From the NCBI GenBank assembly GCA_016719105.1, contig JADKAQ010000046.1, forward strand, positions 806,001 through 870,000: a stretch of DNA of 64,000 nucleotides, written 5' to 3'. Source of the DNA: Gemmatimonadota bacterium. GTDB lineage: Bacteria; Gemmatimonadota; Gemmatimonadetes; Gemmatimonadales; Gemmatimonadaceae. Both the position numbers and the translations under genes were made by a program. Shown here one piece after another: positions 50,472 to 58,857 of the stretch (its first letter is position 1; the number at the start of each line of letters is the position of its first letter). The notes under the pieces were generated by a model. That model ran no database searches. It was not told the origin of the DNA and was given only the letters and a program-made list of their open reading frames with translations.

Positions 50472-52066
50472 AGACCGTCAGTGGCGACATCATCATCATC
50501 GGCAGCGGGATCACCGCAGCCAACATGGCGGCCCACCTCGCCGACAACACCACGCGCTCCATCACCGTCATCGAGGCCGGGCGCCACAGCACGCCGTTTC
50601 GCGAGCGCGGCAAGGCGCGCGACCGATACCTCGCCTACGGGGAGAATCCGTGGTCGCGCGATCACATCGATGACCAGAACGCCCTTGGCGTGACCTACGG
50701 CTTCTCCCCCAACATGCACGTCGGCGGCCTCGCGATGCACTGGGGTGGCGTGGCGCCGCGCTACTCGCCAGAAGACTTCACGACCAGGTCGCTGTACGGC
50801 ATCGGCACCGATTGGCCCTTCACGTACGAGGAACTCGATCCCTTCTATCAGGAAGCGGAGGAGCGCATGGGCGTCGCGGGGGAACAGGGCCCCCCATCGC
50901 TCGACCCACGCGGTCGGCCGTTTCCGCTGCCGCCGATCCCGGTCAACTACAACCTCAAGCAGCTGCAACTGTGGGCGCGCAACGCCGACATCGCCACGTG
51001 GAGCACCCCGTCGGCCAAGAATTCCGTCCCCTACCTCGGGCGTCCGCAGTGCCAACGCTGCGATACCTGCTATCCGGTGTGCCCGTCAGGCGCAAAGTAC
51101 TCGCCCGACTTCACGTGGGATGCGCTGCTGTCCACGAAGAAGATCACCCTCGTCACCGAAACGCTCGTCAGGCGCCTGGTGGCCGACCCGAAGACCGGGC
51201 GCATCGTGCGCGCCACCGGAAACCGCACCGACGCCGGCGGCGAGGAGGTCACCATCGAGGGGAAGACCTTCGTCCTCGCCGGCGGCTTCGTCTGGTCGCC
51301 GCACCTCCTCCTCCTCTCACGCGACTCGGCCTTCCCCAACGGGTTGGCCAACCGCAGCGGGCTGGTGGGGAAGTACCTCGCCGGGCATCGGAACATCGGC
51401 GGGCAGATCTCGCTCCCCATGGAGCTCTTTCCTGGGATCAACTCGCAGCACTCGCTGGTGTCCAAGCAGTTCCAGCGCGCCAGCTACAAGGGGAAGTACC
51501 TCAGGCACGACCTGCGCATCTGGGAATCCGGCGTCGGACGGAACGCGCGCCTGCGTGACGACGATGGCACGCTCCTGCTCGGCGACGCCCTCCTGGCCGA
51601 CTGGAAGCAGCGCGCCAAGGGAGCGACCGCGCGTGTGCGCGCCTACTACGACGTGCTCCCGGACAAGGAAAGCAAGCTCACCCTCGACGACACGGCGAAG
51701 AACCGTTTTGGCGATCCGATGCCACGCGTCGCATTCAAGGACGCGCCGGAGAGTGCGGCCCTGCGCGCGTGGCAGGAGGAGGAGCTGCGGAATCTCTTCC
51801 GTCGCATGGCCAAGGCTGGCGGCGGCGAGGTCCTTTCACTGGCCAGCAGCTCCAACGACATCGGGCAGGAGCACCCCACCGGCGGCTGTCGCATGGGGAA
51901 CGACCCGAGCACGAGCGTGGTCGACGGCTGGGGGCGCGCGCACGACCATGAGAACCTGTGGGTCGCCGGGGCGCCGGCGCAGGTGAGCGCTTCCTGCTGC
52001 AACGGGACGCTGACGTTCGTTGCGGTTGGACTCCGAACCGCCGCGGGAATCGTGAAGGCGGGCTAG
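50468..52066 (+). CDS. GMC-family FAD dehydrogenase large subunit with ferredoxin-like cysteine cluster
   Basis: A 532-residue flavoprotein. The FAD-binding strand is IIIIGSGITAANMAAHLAD, with HWGGVAPRYSPEDF and the C-terminal GMC block HPTGGCRMGNDPSTSVVDGW and LWVAGAPAQVSASC. Residues 195-205 carry CQRCDTCYPVC followed by Pro, a CxxCxxCxxxCP pattern. Related FAD glucose dehydrogenases have a [3Fe-4S] cluster, but this four-Cys spacing resembles a [4Fe-4S] ferredoxin motif. It should oxidise a sugar, sugar acid or alcohol, being exported piggy-back by the Tat-signal subunit upstream. It overlaps the cupin gene by four bases, tail to tail. Confidence 0.9.
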   Translation: MKTVSGDIIIIGSGITAANMAAHLADNTTRSITVIEAGRHSTPFRERGKARDRYLAYGENPWSRDHIDDQNALGVTYGFSPNMHVGGLAMHWGGVAPRYSPEDFTTRSLYGIGTDWPFTYEELDPFYQEAEERMGVAGEQGPPSLDPRGRPFPLPPIPVNYNLKQLQLWARNADIATWSTPSAKNSVPYLGRPQCQRCDTCYPVCPSGAKYSPDFTWDALLSTKKITLVTETLVRRLVADPKTGRIVRATGNRTDAGGEEVTIEGKTFVLAGGFVWSPHLLLLSRDSAFPNGLANRSGLVGKYLAGHRNIGGQISLPMELFPGINSQHSLVSKQFQRASYKGKYLRHDLRIWESGVGRNARLRDDDGTLLLGDALLADWKQRAKGATARVRAYYDVLPDKESKLTLDDTAKNRFGDPMPRVAFKDAPESAALRAWQEEELRNLFRRMAKAGGGEVLSLASSSNDIGQEHPTGGCRMGNDPSTSVVDGWGRAHDHENLWVAGAPAQVSASCCNGTLTFVAVGLRTAAGIVKAG

Positions 52067-52386
52067 CCGCGGTAGTCCTCCCGCACCGGCGCAAACACGT
52101 CGAGGATCTCGCAGTCGGTGATCGCCCGCCCGTAGTGCACCGCGTTAGGCGGGATCACCGCCATCGTCCCCGGGACGCAGCGATGCGGGACGCCATCGAT
52201 GGTGAGTTCGTACTCGCCACGCAGCACGTGCGCCACCTGCTCGTGCGGGTGCGAGTGCGCCGGAAGCTGCGCCCCCTGCGTGATGCGCCAGAAGGCGAAG
52301 GTCATGCGCTCGGAATGCACGAAACGCCCGACATGGCCGGGGAAGACTTCGCGCTCGGGCTGCTCACCCACGATGTGGAATGACAT
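52063..52386 (-). CDS. Small cupin protein
   Basis: A 107-residue single-domain cupin. The first metal motif is AHSHPHEQVAHVLRGEYELT and the second is PGTMAVIPPNAVHYG. Cupins of this size are often isomerases, dioxygenase-like or sensory domains; nothing more specific is visible. Its stop overlaps the end of the convergent dehydrogenase gene (52063-52066), and the gene upstream on its own strand ends 12 bases before its ATG. Confidence 0.88.
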   Translation of the reverse strand: MSFHIVGEQPEREVFPGHVGRFVHSERMTFAFWRITQGAQLPAHSHPHEQVAHVLRGEYELTIDGVPHRCVPGTMAVIPPNAVHYGRAITDCEILDVFAPVREDYRG

Positions 52387-52398
52387 GGGGCGGAAACC

Positions 52399-53631
52399 TT
52401 ACCCCTGACCGTCGCGCGGTCCAGCGGCGTACACCTTGGTGATCGGGATCGGGGCCGGGCTCCCGAGCGACGGACGGTGGCCGCGCCGCCCCCGTCCCCC
52501 GCGCGACGGCATCGGCTCCACCGCGATCACCGGCGTCGGCCCGGCCTCCAGCACCGGCTTGCGACGCTGCGCCCGCCACAGCCAGACCGTCCCCACCGCC
52601 AGCCCGCCAAAGAAGATCAGGAACGACGACGACTGCAGCAGGATCCACGGCGCGCGGAACACCCCCCACTTGCCCAGGATCTCGATCGGCGTCCACACGA
52701 CGATCATCGCCCCAACCGAAAAGCGGATCGCCGGCCCCCATCCCTTGAACTGATAGAGCCGCCAGACGCAATACAGCGACCCGGCCAGCGAGGCGAACAA
52801 CAGCGCATTGGTGAAGACCGAATGCACGCCGAGGAAGCTCTCGTCGTACGCCCACAGGAGGATGAGGTAGAAACCCCACACCGTGGTCGCGTACTGGAAG
52901 GCGCTGCGCGGCCCGTAGTTGTCGATCTTCCCGGTCGCGATCGCGCCGCGCATGGTCGGGACGTGCCGCCGCCACCATAGCGCGAGCGGGCAGCGCGACG
53001 CTTCGAGGAACATGAGGTACGCCATCACCAGCACCAGCGCCCCCCACGTGTACTTGAGGAGGACGTACTCGCCGTAGATCGCCACCAGCTGGCCATCCAT
53101 CACCGTGACCGACTTGGCGACCCCCAGCGTGCGAGCGGCCATCGTCAGGCCGTACTCGATGCCGCCGGTCCAGATCAGGTTGCCCGCGAAGATTCCCAGG
53201 ATCGACTGCGCCGCGTCGCTCTTGAGGCGCGAGGTGGCCCACATGAGCAGGCCGCCAAGTGCAACGAGCGCGAGCGTCGCCTGGGCCAGGAACGGGGTCA
53301 CCGGAAGCGTCCGCATCGGCACGTCGCGCCCGGCACGCGCCTCAGCCAGTGCCGCCGCGAGCACGCGCTGCTCGTCCGGATTCGTCGTCTTCTTGAGCGC
53401 CGCCTCGAACTCCTCGGGGAGGGTGAGGTCGGTGAACATGCGCGCCGGACTCCCCGCCGCGGGCGAGGGACGTTCGATGCGATGCTCGGCGTAGTTCACG
53501 ACCACCATCAGCAGGTGGGCCGATGCCAGCATCAGGAGCATGAAGCCGCTGGAGAGCATCGTGCGCAGCAGCGCCGAATGCCGCCAGCCGGAACCGCTGC
53601 TCGTGTTCGTTGCGCCGATGCGTGCGTCCAT
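52399..53631 (-). CDS. Multi-spanning membrane protein of unknown function
   Basis: A 410-residue protein. One N-terminal helix (FMLLMLASAHLLMVVV) precedes a soluble loop of about 75 residues (residues 50-110), then six to seven helices follow (for example LALVALGGLLMWA, YTWGALVLVMAYLMFL, YLILLWAYDESFLGVHSVFTN, FLIFFGGLAVGTVWLW). The C-terminal 50 residues are Pro/Arg-rich and cytoplasmic. I do not recognise a family. It is 12 bases upstream of the cupin gene on the same strand and divergent from the sugar porter. Confidence 0.7.
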   Translation of the reverse strand: MDARIGATNTSSGSGWRHSALLRTMLSSGFMLLMLASAHLLMVVVNYAEHRIERPSPAAGSPARMFTDLTLPEEFEAALKKTTNPDEQRVLAAALAEARAGRDVPMRTLPVTPFLAQATLALVALGGLLMWATSRLKSDAAQSILGIFAGNLIWTGGIEYGLTMAARTLGVAKSVTVMDGQLVAIYGEYVLLKYTWGALVLVMAYLMFLEASRCPLALWWRRHVPTMRGAIATGKIDNYGPRSAFQYATTVWGFYLILLWAYDESFLGVHSVFTNALLFASLAGSLYCVWRLYQFKGWGPAIRFSVGAMIVVWTPIEILGKWGVFRAPWILLQSSSFLIFFGGLAVGTVWLWRAQRRKPVLEAGPTPVIAVEPMPSRGGRGRRGHRPSLGSPAPIPITKVYAAGPRDGQG

Positions 53632-53941
53632 GGTCGCGTCCGGCTCCAGCGTCGGAGTGTGCCGTCGGTCGCACGCCCGATCGGGTGGTGCGACGTCCCA
53701 GCGCGGCGGCTTCGCGAACGACCGAATCCGCCGAGGTTACGTCGCGAACCTACAGCGCCAGGTTCCGTTCGGTTAGGAGGGTATCCCTACATCGCGATCC
53801 GGGGGCTCCCCTAAAACCGGCGCGCGCTTTCCGGTGTTTCCCCCTCATGGCAGGTCAGCGCCTCGGGCAGGCCGGCCGCGGCACTCGGGCCGCGCGGCGT
53901 TGTCTCGGGCCCGTGCACGACGCATGTTCGGCGACGCGCAA
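53632..53941. promoter_or_regulatory. Divergent control region before the sugar porter/GH32 pair
   Basis: No gene seen. It contains the inverted repeat AGGTT (53734-53738)/AACCT (53747-53751) and the palindrome AGGGTATCCCT (53777-53787), within the AT-richest patch of the gap. Both are candidate operators for the fructoside genes. Confidence 0.35.
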
Positions 53942-55372
53942 ATGCCGTCCGCGGTGCGCAGCGAATCCCGATCTCCCCGTCCCGTGAACATCGCCTCTCC
54001 CGCCGACGCCCCAGGCGCAACGGTCGCCGCCCCGCCCGTCCGTCTCAGCGGTCGCCTCCTGACCTGGTCCATCACCTCCGCCCTCGCCGGCTTCCTCTTC
54101 GGCTTCGACACGGTGGTGATCTCCGGTGCCGAGCAGACGATCCAGTCGCTGTGGGGGCTGAGTGCGGGGATGCACGGCCTGGCGCTCGGCGCGGCGCTCT
54201 ACGGCACCGTCCTCGGCTCGCTCGTGGGCGGTTGGCCGGCCGATCGCTTCGGGCGCAAGGCGACGCTCACCTGGATCGGCGTCCTCTATATCGTCTCAGC
54301 GGTCGGGTGCGGAGTGGCGTGGAACGTGTGGGTCTTCATCCTCGCCCGCTTCCTTGGCGGCGTGGGGATCGGCATCTCCACGGTCGCGGCGCCGCTGTAC
54401 ATCTCCGAGATCGCCCCGCCCAGGCATCGCGGGCGGCTGGCCGGGATGTTCCAGTTCAACATCGTCTTCGGGATCGTCGTCGCCTTCGCCTCCAACGCCC
54501 TGCTGTCGGGCGTTGGGGAGAACGCCTGGCGCTGGATGCTCGGCGTCGCCGCCTTTCCGTCGGTTGTCTACACGCTGATGTGCCTGGGGATCCCGGAGAG
54601 TCCGCGCTGGCTGCTGACGCGCCGGGGCGACCGCGCGGCCGGGCTCAAGACGCTCGCCCTCATCGAACCCGAGGCCACCCCCGCCCAGCTCGAGTCGCAC
54701 GCCGACGCGATCGTGAGCGGCGTGGCCGAGCAGCACAGCACGCGCGGCTTCTGGTCGATGCGGCTCAGGGTCCCGATCCTGCTCGCCTTCCTGGTCGCCT
54801 TCTTCAACCAGCTCTCGGGGATCAACGCGATCCTCTACTTCGCCCCGCGCATCTTCGAGCTCACCGGGTTGGGCACCAAGGCGGCCCTGTTGCAGTCGGT
54901 GGGGATCGGGATCACCAACCTCGTCTTCACCTTCGTGGGACTCTGGCTCATCGACCGGCTCGGGCGGCGCACGCTGCTCTACATCGGGTCGTTCGGCTAC
55001 ATCGCCTCGTTAGGTCTGTGCGCGTGGGCCTTCTTCACGCAGCACTACTCGATCGTCCCGGCCTGCATCTTCGCCTTCATCGCGGCACATGCCATCGGTC
55101 AGGGGACGGTGATCTGGGTGCTGATCTCGGAGATCTTCCCCAACCAGTTCCGTGCCTCCGGGCAGTCGCTGGGGAGTGCGACGCACTGGGTCTTCGCCGC
55201 GCTCCTCACCACCGTCTTCCCGTACATGGTGAGCGCCATGGCCCCGGGCTACATCTTCAGCATCTTCTGCGGGATGATGGTGTTGCAGCTGGTCTGGGTC
55301 GCGACCATGGTCCCCGAGACCAAGGGGGTGCCGCTGGAGGAGATCCAGAAGCAACTCGGGGTGGTGGCATGA
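53942..55372 (+). CDS. Sugar porter family MFS transporter
   Basis: A 476-residue 12-helix transporter with the sugar-porter signatures: GFLFGFDTVVISGA in helix 1, DRFGRKATL and DRLGRRTLL in the 2/3 and 8/9 loops, PESPRWLL after helix 6, QLSGINAILYFAPRIF in helix 7, and PETKGVPLEEIQ at the end. It likely imports the hexose released by the GH32 enzyme encoded directly downstream, whose ATG overlaps its TGA. ATG 53942 was taken as start; ATG 53924 and GTG 53984 are alternatives. Confidence 0.93.
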   Translation: MPSAVRSESRSPRPVNIASPADAPGATVAAPPVRLSGRLLTWSITSALAGFLFGFDTVVISGAEQTIQSLWGLSAGMHGLALGAALYGTVLGSLVGGWPADRFGRKATLTWIGVLYIVSAVGCGVAWNVWVFILARFLGGVGIGISTVAAPLYISEIAPPRHRGRLAGMFQFNIVFGIVVAFASNALLSGVGENAWRWMLGVAAFPSVVYTLMCLGIPESPRWLLTRRGDRAAGLKTLALIEPEATPAQLESHADAIVSGVAEQHSTRGFWSMRLRVPILLAFLVAFFNQLSGINAILYFAPRIFELTGLGTKAALLQSVGIGITNLVFTFVGLWLIDRLGRRTLLYIGSFGYIASLGLCAWAFFTQHYSIVPACIFAFIAAHAIGQGTVIWVLISEIFPNQFRASGQSLGSATHWVFAALLTTVFPYMVSAMAPGYIFSIFCGMMVLQLVWVATMVPETKGVPLEEIQKQLGVVA

Positions 55373-56904
55373 GGCGCGTGCTGCTCGCCGCGTCGTGCGT
55401 ACTGATGCTCGCCCCGTCGCTCACCGGGGCGCAGGGGCGCACGACCGCGCAGCGCGCCGCACCGCTGGAGCCGTTTCGCCCGCGCTTCCATTTCACCCCC
55501 GAGCGGAACTGGATGAACGATCCGAACGGGATGGTCTACTACGACGGCGAGTGGCACCTGTTCTACCAGTACAACCCGTTCGGCGACAAATGGGGGCACA
55601 TGAGCTGGGGGCACGCGGTGAGCCGCGACCTCGTGCACTGGGAGCAGCTCCCGCTGGCGCTCGCCGAGTCGGACGGGGTGATGATCTTCTCGGGGAGCGC
55701 GGTGGTCGACTGGCGCAACACGAGCGGCTTCGGGGCCGACGGCAAGCCGCCGCTGGTGGCGCTCTACACCGGGCATCGTGATGGACACCAGGACCAGCGC
55801 ATCGCCTACTCCAACGATCGCGGGCGCACCTGGAGCAAGGGGGGCGTGGTACTCGACCTCAACAAGGCCGATTTTCGCGATCCCAAGGTCTTCTGGCATG
55901 CACCGTCGTCCCGCTGGGTCATGACGGTCGCACTGTCGCCGGAGTACAAGGTGCAGTTCTACACCTCGCCCGATCTCAAGCGTTGGACACGCAGCGGCGA
56001 GTTTGGCCCGGCCGGGAGCCGGCGCGGCATCTGGGAGTGTCCGGATCTCTTCCCCGTGCAGGTGGAGGGCGGCGGCACGCGATGGGTGCTCATCGTGAAC
56101 CTGAATCCGGGGGCACCGGCCGGCGGTTCGGGGACGCAGTACTTCGTCGGCGACTTCGACGGACAGCGCTTCGTCCCCGAGGGAGAGGTCGCGCAGCCGC
56201 TCTGGGCCGACTACGGCGCCGACTTCTACGCCGGCGTGTCGTGGAGTGACGTGCCTGCAGCTGACGGCCGGCGCGTCTGGTTGGGATGGATGAGCAACTG
56301 GTCGTACGCGCAGGAGGTCCCCACCTCGCCGTGGCGCAGCGCGATGAGTGTGGCGCGGACCCTCACGCTGCGGCGCACACCCGCCGGATTGCGCCTGGTG
56401 CAGCGCCCGGTGGCCGAGCTGGAGCGGTTGCGCCGTGGGGTGCCGCGCACCTTCGCCGGCGGCACCTTCACGCAAGCCAGCGCCTGGCTCGCCGCACAGC
56501 GCGACCTCCCGATGTTGCTCGACGTGGAGATGACCTTTGCCGGGGCCTCGTCAGCGGCGCCCTTCGCGCTGCAGCTGACGACTGGGCCCGCCGAGTCGCT
56601 GGCGCTCTCGATCGATCCTGCCAATCGGCGCATCGCGCTCGATCGCACGCGCTCGGGCCGGGTCGCCTTCCACAAGGACTTCCCGGGAGTGCACACCGCA
56701 CCGATCCGCATCGCCAATGGCGAGATTCAGCTGCGCCTGCTCATCGACGCGGCCTCGCTGGAGCTGTTCGCGCAGCAGGGTGAGACGGTGATGACGGAGA
56801 TCTTCTTCCCCACGGGCGACTCGCGCGCGCTCTCCCTCTCGGCGACGGGAACGACGCCGCGTGTGCAGCAGATCCGCATTCATGGCCTCGACTCGGCGCG
56901 CTAG
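55369..56904 (+). CDS. Secreted GH32 beta-fructosidase
   Basis: A 511-residue exported enzyme (signal: VLLAASCVLMLAPSLTGAQG). The GH32 five-bladed propeller shows all three catalytic acids: the nucleophile in WMNDPNGMVYYDGEWHLFYQ, the transition-state Asp in FRDPKVFW and the acid/base Glu in WECPDLF. The C-terminal beta sandwich (about 370-505) ends with LIDAASLELFAQQGE. Hydrolyses sucrose, levan or inulin in the periplasm or outside. Coupled to the sugar porter by an ATGA overlap. Confidence 0.94.
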   Translation: MRRVLLAASCVLMLAPSLTGAQGRTTAQRAAPLEPFRPRFHFTPERNWMNDPNGMVYYDGEWHLFYQYNPFGDKWGHMSWGHAVSRDLVHWEQLPLALAESDGVMIFSGSAVVDWRNTSGFGADGKPPLVALYTGHRDGHQDQRIAYSNDRGRTWSKGGVVLDLNKADFRDPKVFWHAPSSRWVMTVALSPEYKVQFYTSPDLKRWTRSGEFGPAGSRRGIWECPDLFPVQVEGGGTRWVLIVNLNPGAPAGGSGTQYFVGDFDGQRFVPEGEVAQPLWADYGADFYAGVSWSDVPAADGRRVWLGWMSNWSYAQEVPTSPWRSAMSVARTLTLRRTPAGLRLVQRPVAELERLRRGVPRTFAGGTFTQASAWLAAQRDLPMLLDVEMTFAGASSAAPFALQLTTGPAESLALSIDPANRRIALDRTRSGRVAFHKDFPGVHTAPIRIANGEIQLRLLIDAASLELFAQQGETVMTEIFFPTGDSRALSLSATGTTPRVQQIRIHGLDSAR

Positions 56905-57415
56905 CCGCCGTTCCGTGCATGCGGGCCGCCGTGCTCCGCGGAGTCGAGTGGCCATGCTCGGCGTGCTCGGTGGCGCGTTCGTTGTGGCGCTGGCCGCCTG
57001 CGGCGACGGCGGGGCGGCGCCGGGGACCGGCAGCTGCACGCCGAACGCGCGCTATCCCAACGCGATCGGTTGCGCGTACGTGTACGGCACGGTGACCGAC
57101 ACGCGCGGCGTGGCGCTCGACAGCGTCGACGGGCTGATTCGCGTGGGCGATGACTGCGCGTGTTCGTCGCCGCGACTGGAAGGAGACGACAACGGGGTGT
57201 ATGCGACCGTCGTCCATCGCCTCCCCCGCAGCGGGGGCTTTGCCGATACCGCGACCGCCACCGTCGTGGCGCAGGCGAGCGCCCCCAAGTACCCGCGGCA
57301 CATCACCGGTGCTGCGTACTTCGACACGTCGCGCGTGGTGCTGCGCTTCGTGCCCATGGGGGCGTCGCCGCCCCCCACCCAGGTCAACCTCCGGATCCCC
57401 ATCCCCGGCCGCTGA
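56882..57415 (+). CDS. Lipoprotein of unknown function
   Basis: A 177-residue protein with lipoprotein signal VLGGAFVVALAACGDGG. The mature part has a carboxypeptidase-regulatory-like strand pattern (YVYGTVTDTRGVALDSVDG), two Cys pairs (CACSS, GCAYVYG) and a Pro-rich tail. ATG 56882 overlaps the end of the GH32 gene by 23 bases; ATG 56954 would give a shorter but still complete signal. Function unknown. Confidence 0.65.
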   Translation: MASTRRASRRSVHAGRRAPRSRVAMLGVLGGAFVVALAACGDGGAAPGTGSCTPNARYPNAIGCAYVYGTVTDTRGVALDSVDGLIRVGDDCACSSPRLEGDDNGVYATVVHRLPRSGGFADTATATVVAQASAPKYPRHITGAAYFDTSRVVLRFVPMGASPPPTQVNLRIPIPGR

Positions 57416-57437
57416 CCCCGTGTTGCTCCAAACACGA

Positions 57438-57471
57438 CGAGGGGCACCCGGACTCAACCCGGCGCCCCTCG
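57438..57471. terminator. Bidirectional hairpin terminator
   Basis: CGAGGGGC (57438-57445) pairs with GCCCCTCG (57464-57471), with an inner CCGG/CCGG stem, between convergent genes. The outer stem is identical to that at 28539-28572. Confidence 0.65.
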
Positions 57472-57474
57472 ACT

Positions 57475-57506
57475 CGTCTTCCCGTCTTCCCGTCTTCCCG
57501 TCTTTC
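57475..57506. repeat. 8-base tandem repeat abutting the glgC stop codon
   Basis: CGTCTTCC occurs three times (57475-57498) followed by CGTCTTTC, ending exactly at the glgC stop. It lies just downstream of glgC on its strand, between stop and hairpin. Confidence 0.8.
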
Positions 57507-58769
57507 CTACTTGAGCGCGTCGATCATCGGCTGCGTGATGAGCACCGTCCCGCGCTCGGTGCGACGGAAGCGCTTGGCGTCGAGCACCGGATCCTCGCCG
57601 ACCACCAGCCCGGCGGGAATCTGCACCCCACGGTCGACGACGACGTTACGCAGGCGCGCACCGCGTGCCACGTCGACGTACGGCTGCACTACTGCGCCGT
57701 CGAGCTGCGCATACGAGTGCACCTTGCACCCCGTGTGCAGCAGCGTCTTGTGCAGCGACGCCCCCGAGACGATGCAGCCGCCGGAGACGAGCGAGTTGAG
57801 CGCCAGCCCGCGACGCCCTTCCTCGTTATGCACGAACTTGGCCGGTGGCGACACCTCGGCGTACGTCCAGATCGGCCACTGCTCGTCGTACAGGTCGAGC
57901 GAGGGGACCACCGTGGTGAGGTCGACGTTCGCCTCCCAGTAGGCATCGATCGTTCCCACATCGCGCCAGTACGCTTCCACTTCATGGGCGGACTTCACGC
58001 ACGACTGGCTGAAGCGATGCGCCACCGCCTTGCCGTGCTGCACGACGTATGGGATGATGTCCTTCCCGAAGTCGCGGCTCGAATCGGTGTCCGCGGCATC
58101 GCGGCGCAGGAGCTCGAAGAGAAATGTCGTCTTGAAGACGTAGATCCCCATGCTGGCCAGCGCCATGTCGGGATTGCCGGGGATTGCCGGCGGATCGGCC
58201 GGCTTCTCGAGGAAGTGCACGATGCGGTCCTGCTCATCGACGTGCATCACCCCGAACCCCGTCGCCTCCATGCGTGGTACCTCGAGCACCCCCACCGTCA
58301 CGTCGGCCCCCTGGTCGACGTGCTGCTGGAGCATCTGCTCGTAGTCCATCTTGTAGATGTGGTCCCCGGCGAGGATCACCATGTACTCCGGGTGATAGGC
58401 CTCGATGATGTCGGTGTTCTGGTACACGGCGTCGGCCGTCCCCTCGTACCACGCCGTCTCGCTCACGCGCTGCGACGCCGGCAGGATGTCGAACGACTCG
58501 TTGCGCTCGGGGCGCAGGAAGTTCCAGCCGCGTTGCAGGTGACGGATGAGCGAGTGCGCCTTGTACTGCGTCGCCACGCCGATGCGGCGGATGCCGGAGT
58601 TGAGGGCGTTGGAGAGCGCGAAGTCGATGATGCGCGCCTTGCCGCCGAAGAAGACCGCGGGCTTGGCGCGGCGATCGGTGAGTTCGTACAATCGCGACCC
58701 CCGCCCTCCGGCGAGGACGTAGGCCATCGTGCTACGGCCGATGGAACCAGGGCGATAGGGTGCGCTCAT
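57507..58769 (-). CDS. glgC: Glucose-1-phosphate adenylyltransferase
   Basis: A 420-residue ADP-glucose pyrophosphorylase, making ADP-glucose for glycogen. Signatures: the nucleotide loop AYVLAGGRGSRLYELTDRRA with KPAVFFGGKARIIDFALSN, GTADAVYQNTDII, VILAGDHIYKMDY, the sugar-phosphate site FLEKPADPP and YWRDVGTIDAYWEAN. A left-handed beta-helix with hexapeptide repeats ends the protein. ATG 58769 starts 88 bases from the divergent glgA start, so a shared promoter region is likely. Confidence 0.95.
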   Translation of the reverse strand: MSAPYRPGSIGRSTMAYVLAGGRGSRLYELTDRRAKPAVFFGGKARIIDFALSNALNSGIRRIGVATQYKAHSLIRHLQRGWNFLRPERNESFDILPASQRVSETAWYEGTADAVYQNTDIIEAYHPEYMVILAGDHIYKMDYEQMLQQHVDQGADVTVGVLEVPRMEATGFGVMHVDEQDRIVHFLEKPADPPAIPGNPDMALASMGIYVFKTTFLFELLRRDAADTDSSRDFGKDIIPYVVQHGKAVAHRFSQSCVKSAHEVEAYWRDVGTIDAYWEANVDLTTVVPSLDLYDEQWPIWTYAEVSPPAKFVHNEEGRRGLALNSLVSGGCIVSGASLHKTLLHTGCKVHSYAQLDGAVVQPYVDVARGARLRNVVVDRGVQIPAGLVVGEDPVLDAKRFRRTERGTVLITQPMIDALK

Positions 58770-58857
58770 GCGTGCGAGGCTCTCGGATGCGACGTGAGGG
58801 TCAGGCCTGACCTGCAAGGACTTTGCGCCTTCGGCGCAGACGGCGTAAGGTAGGTGC

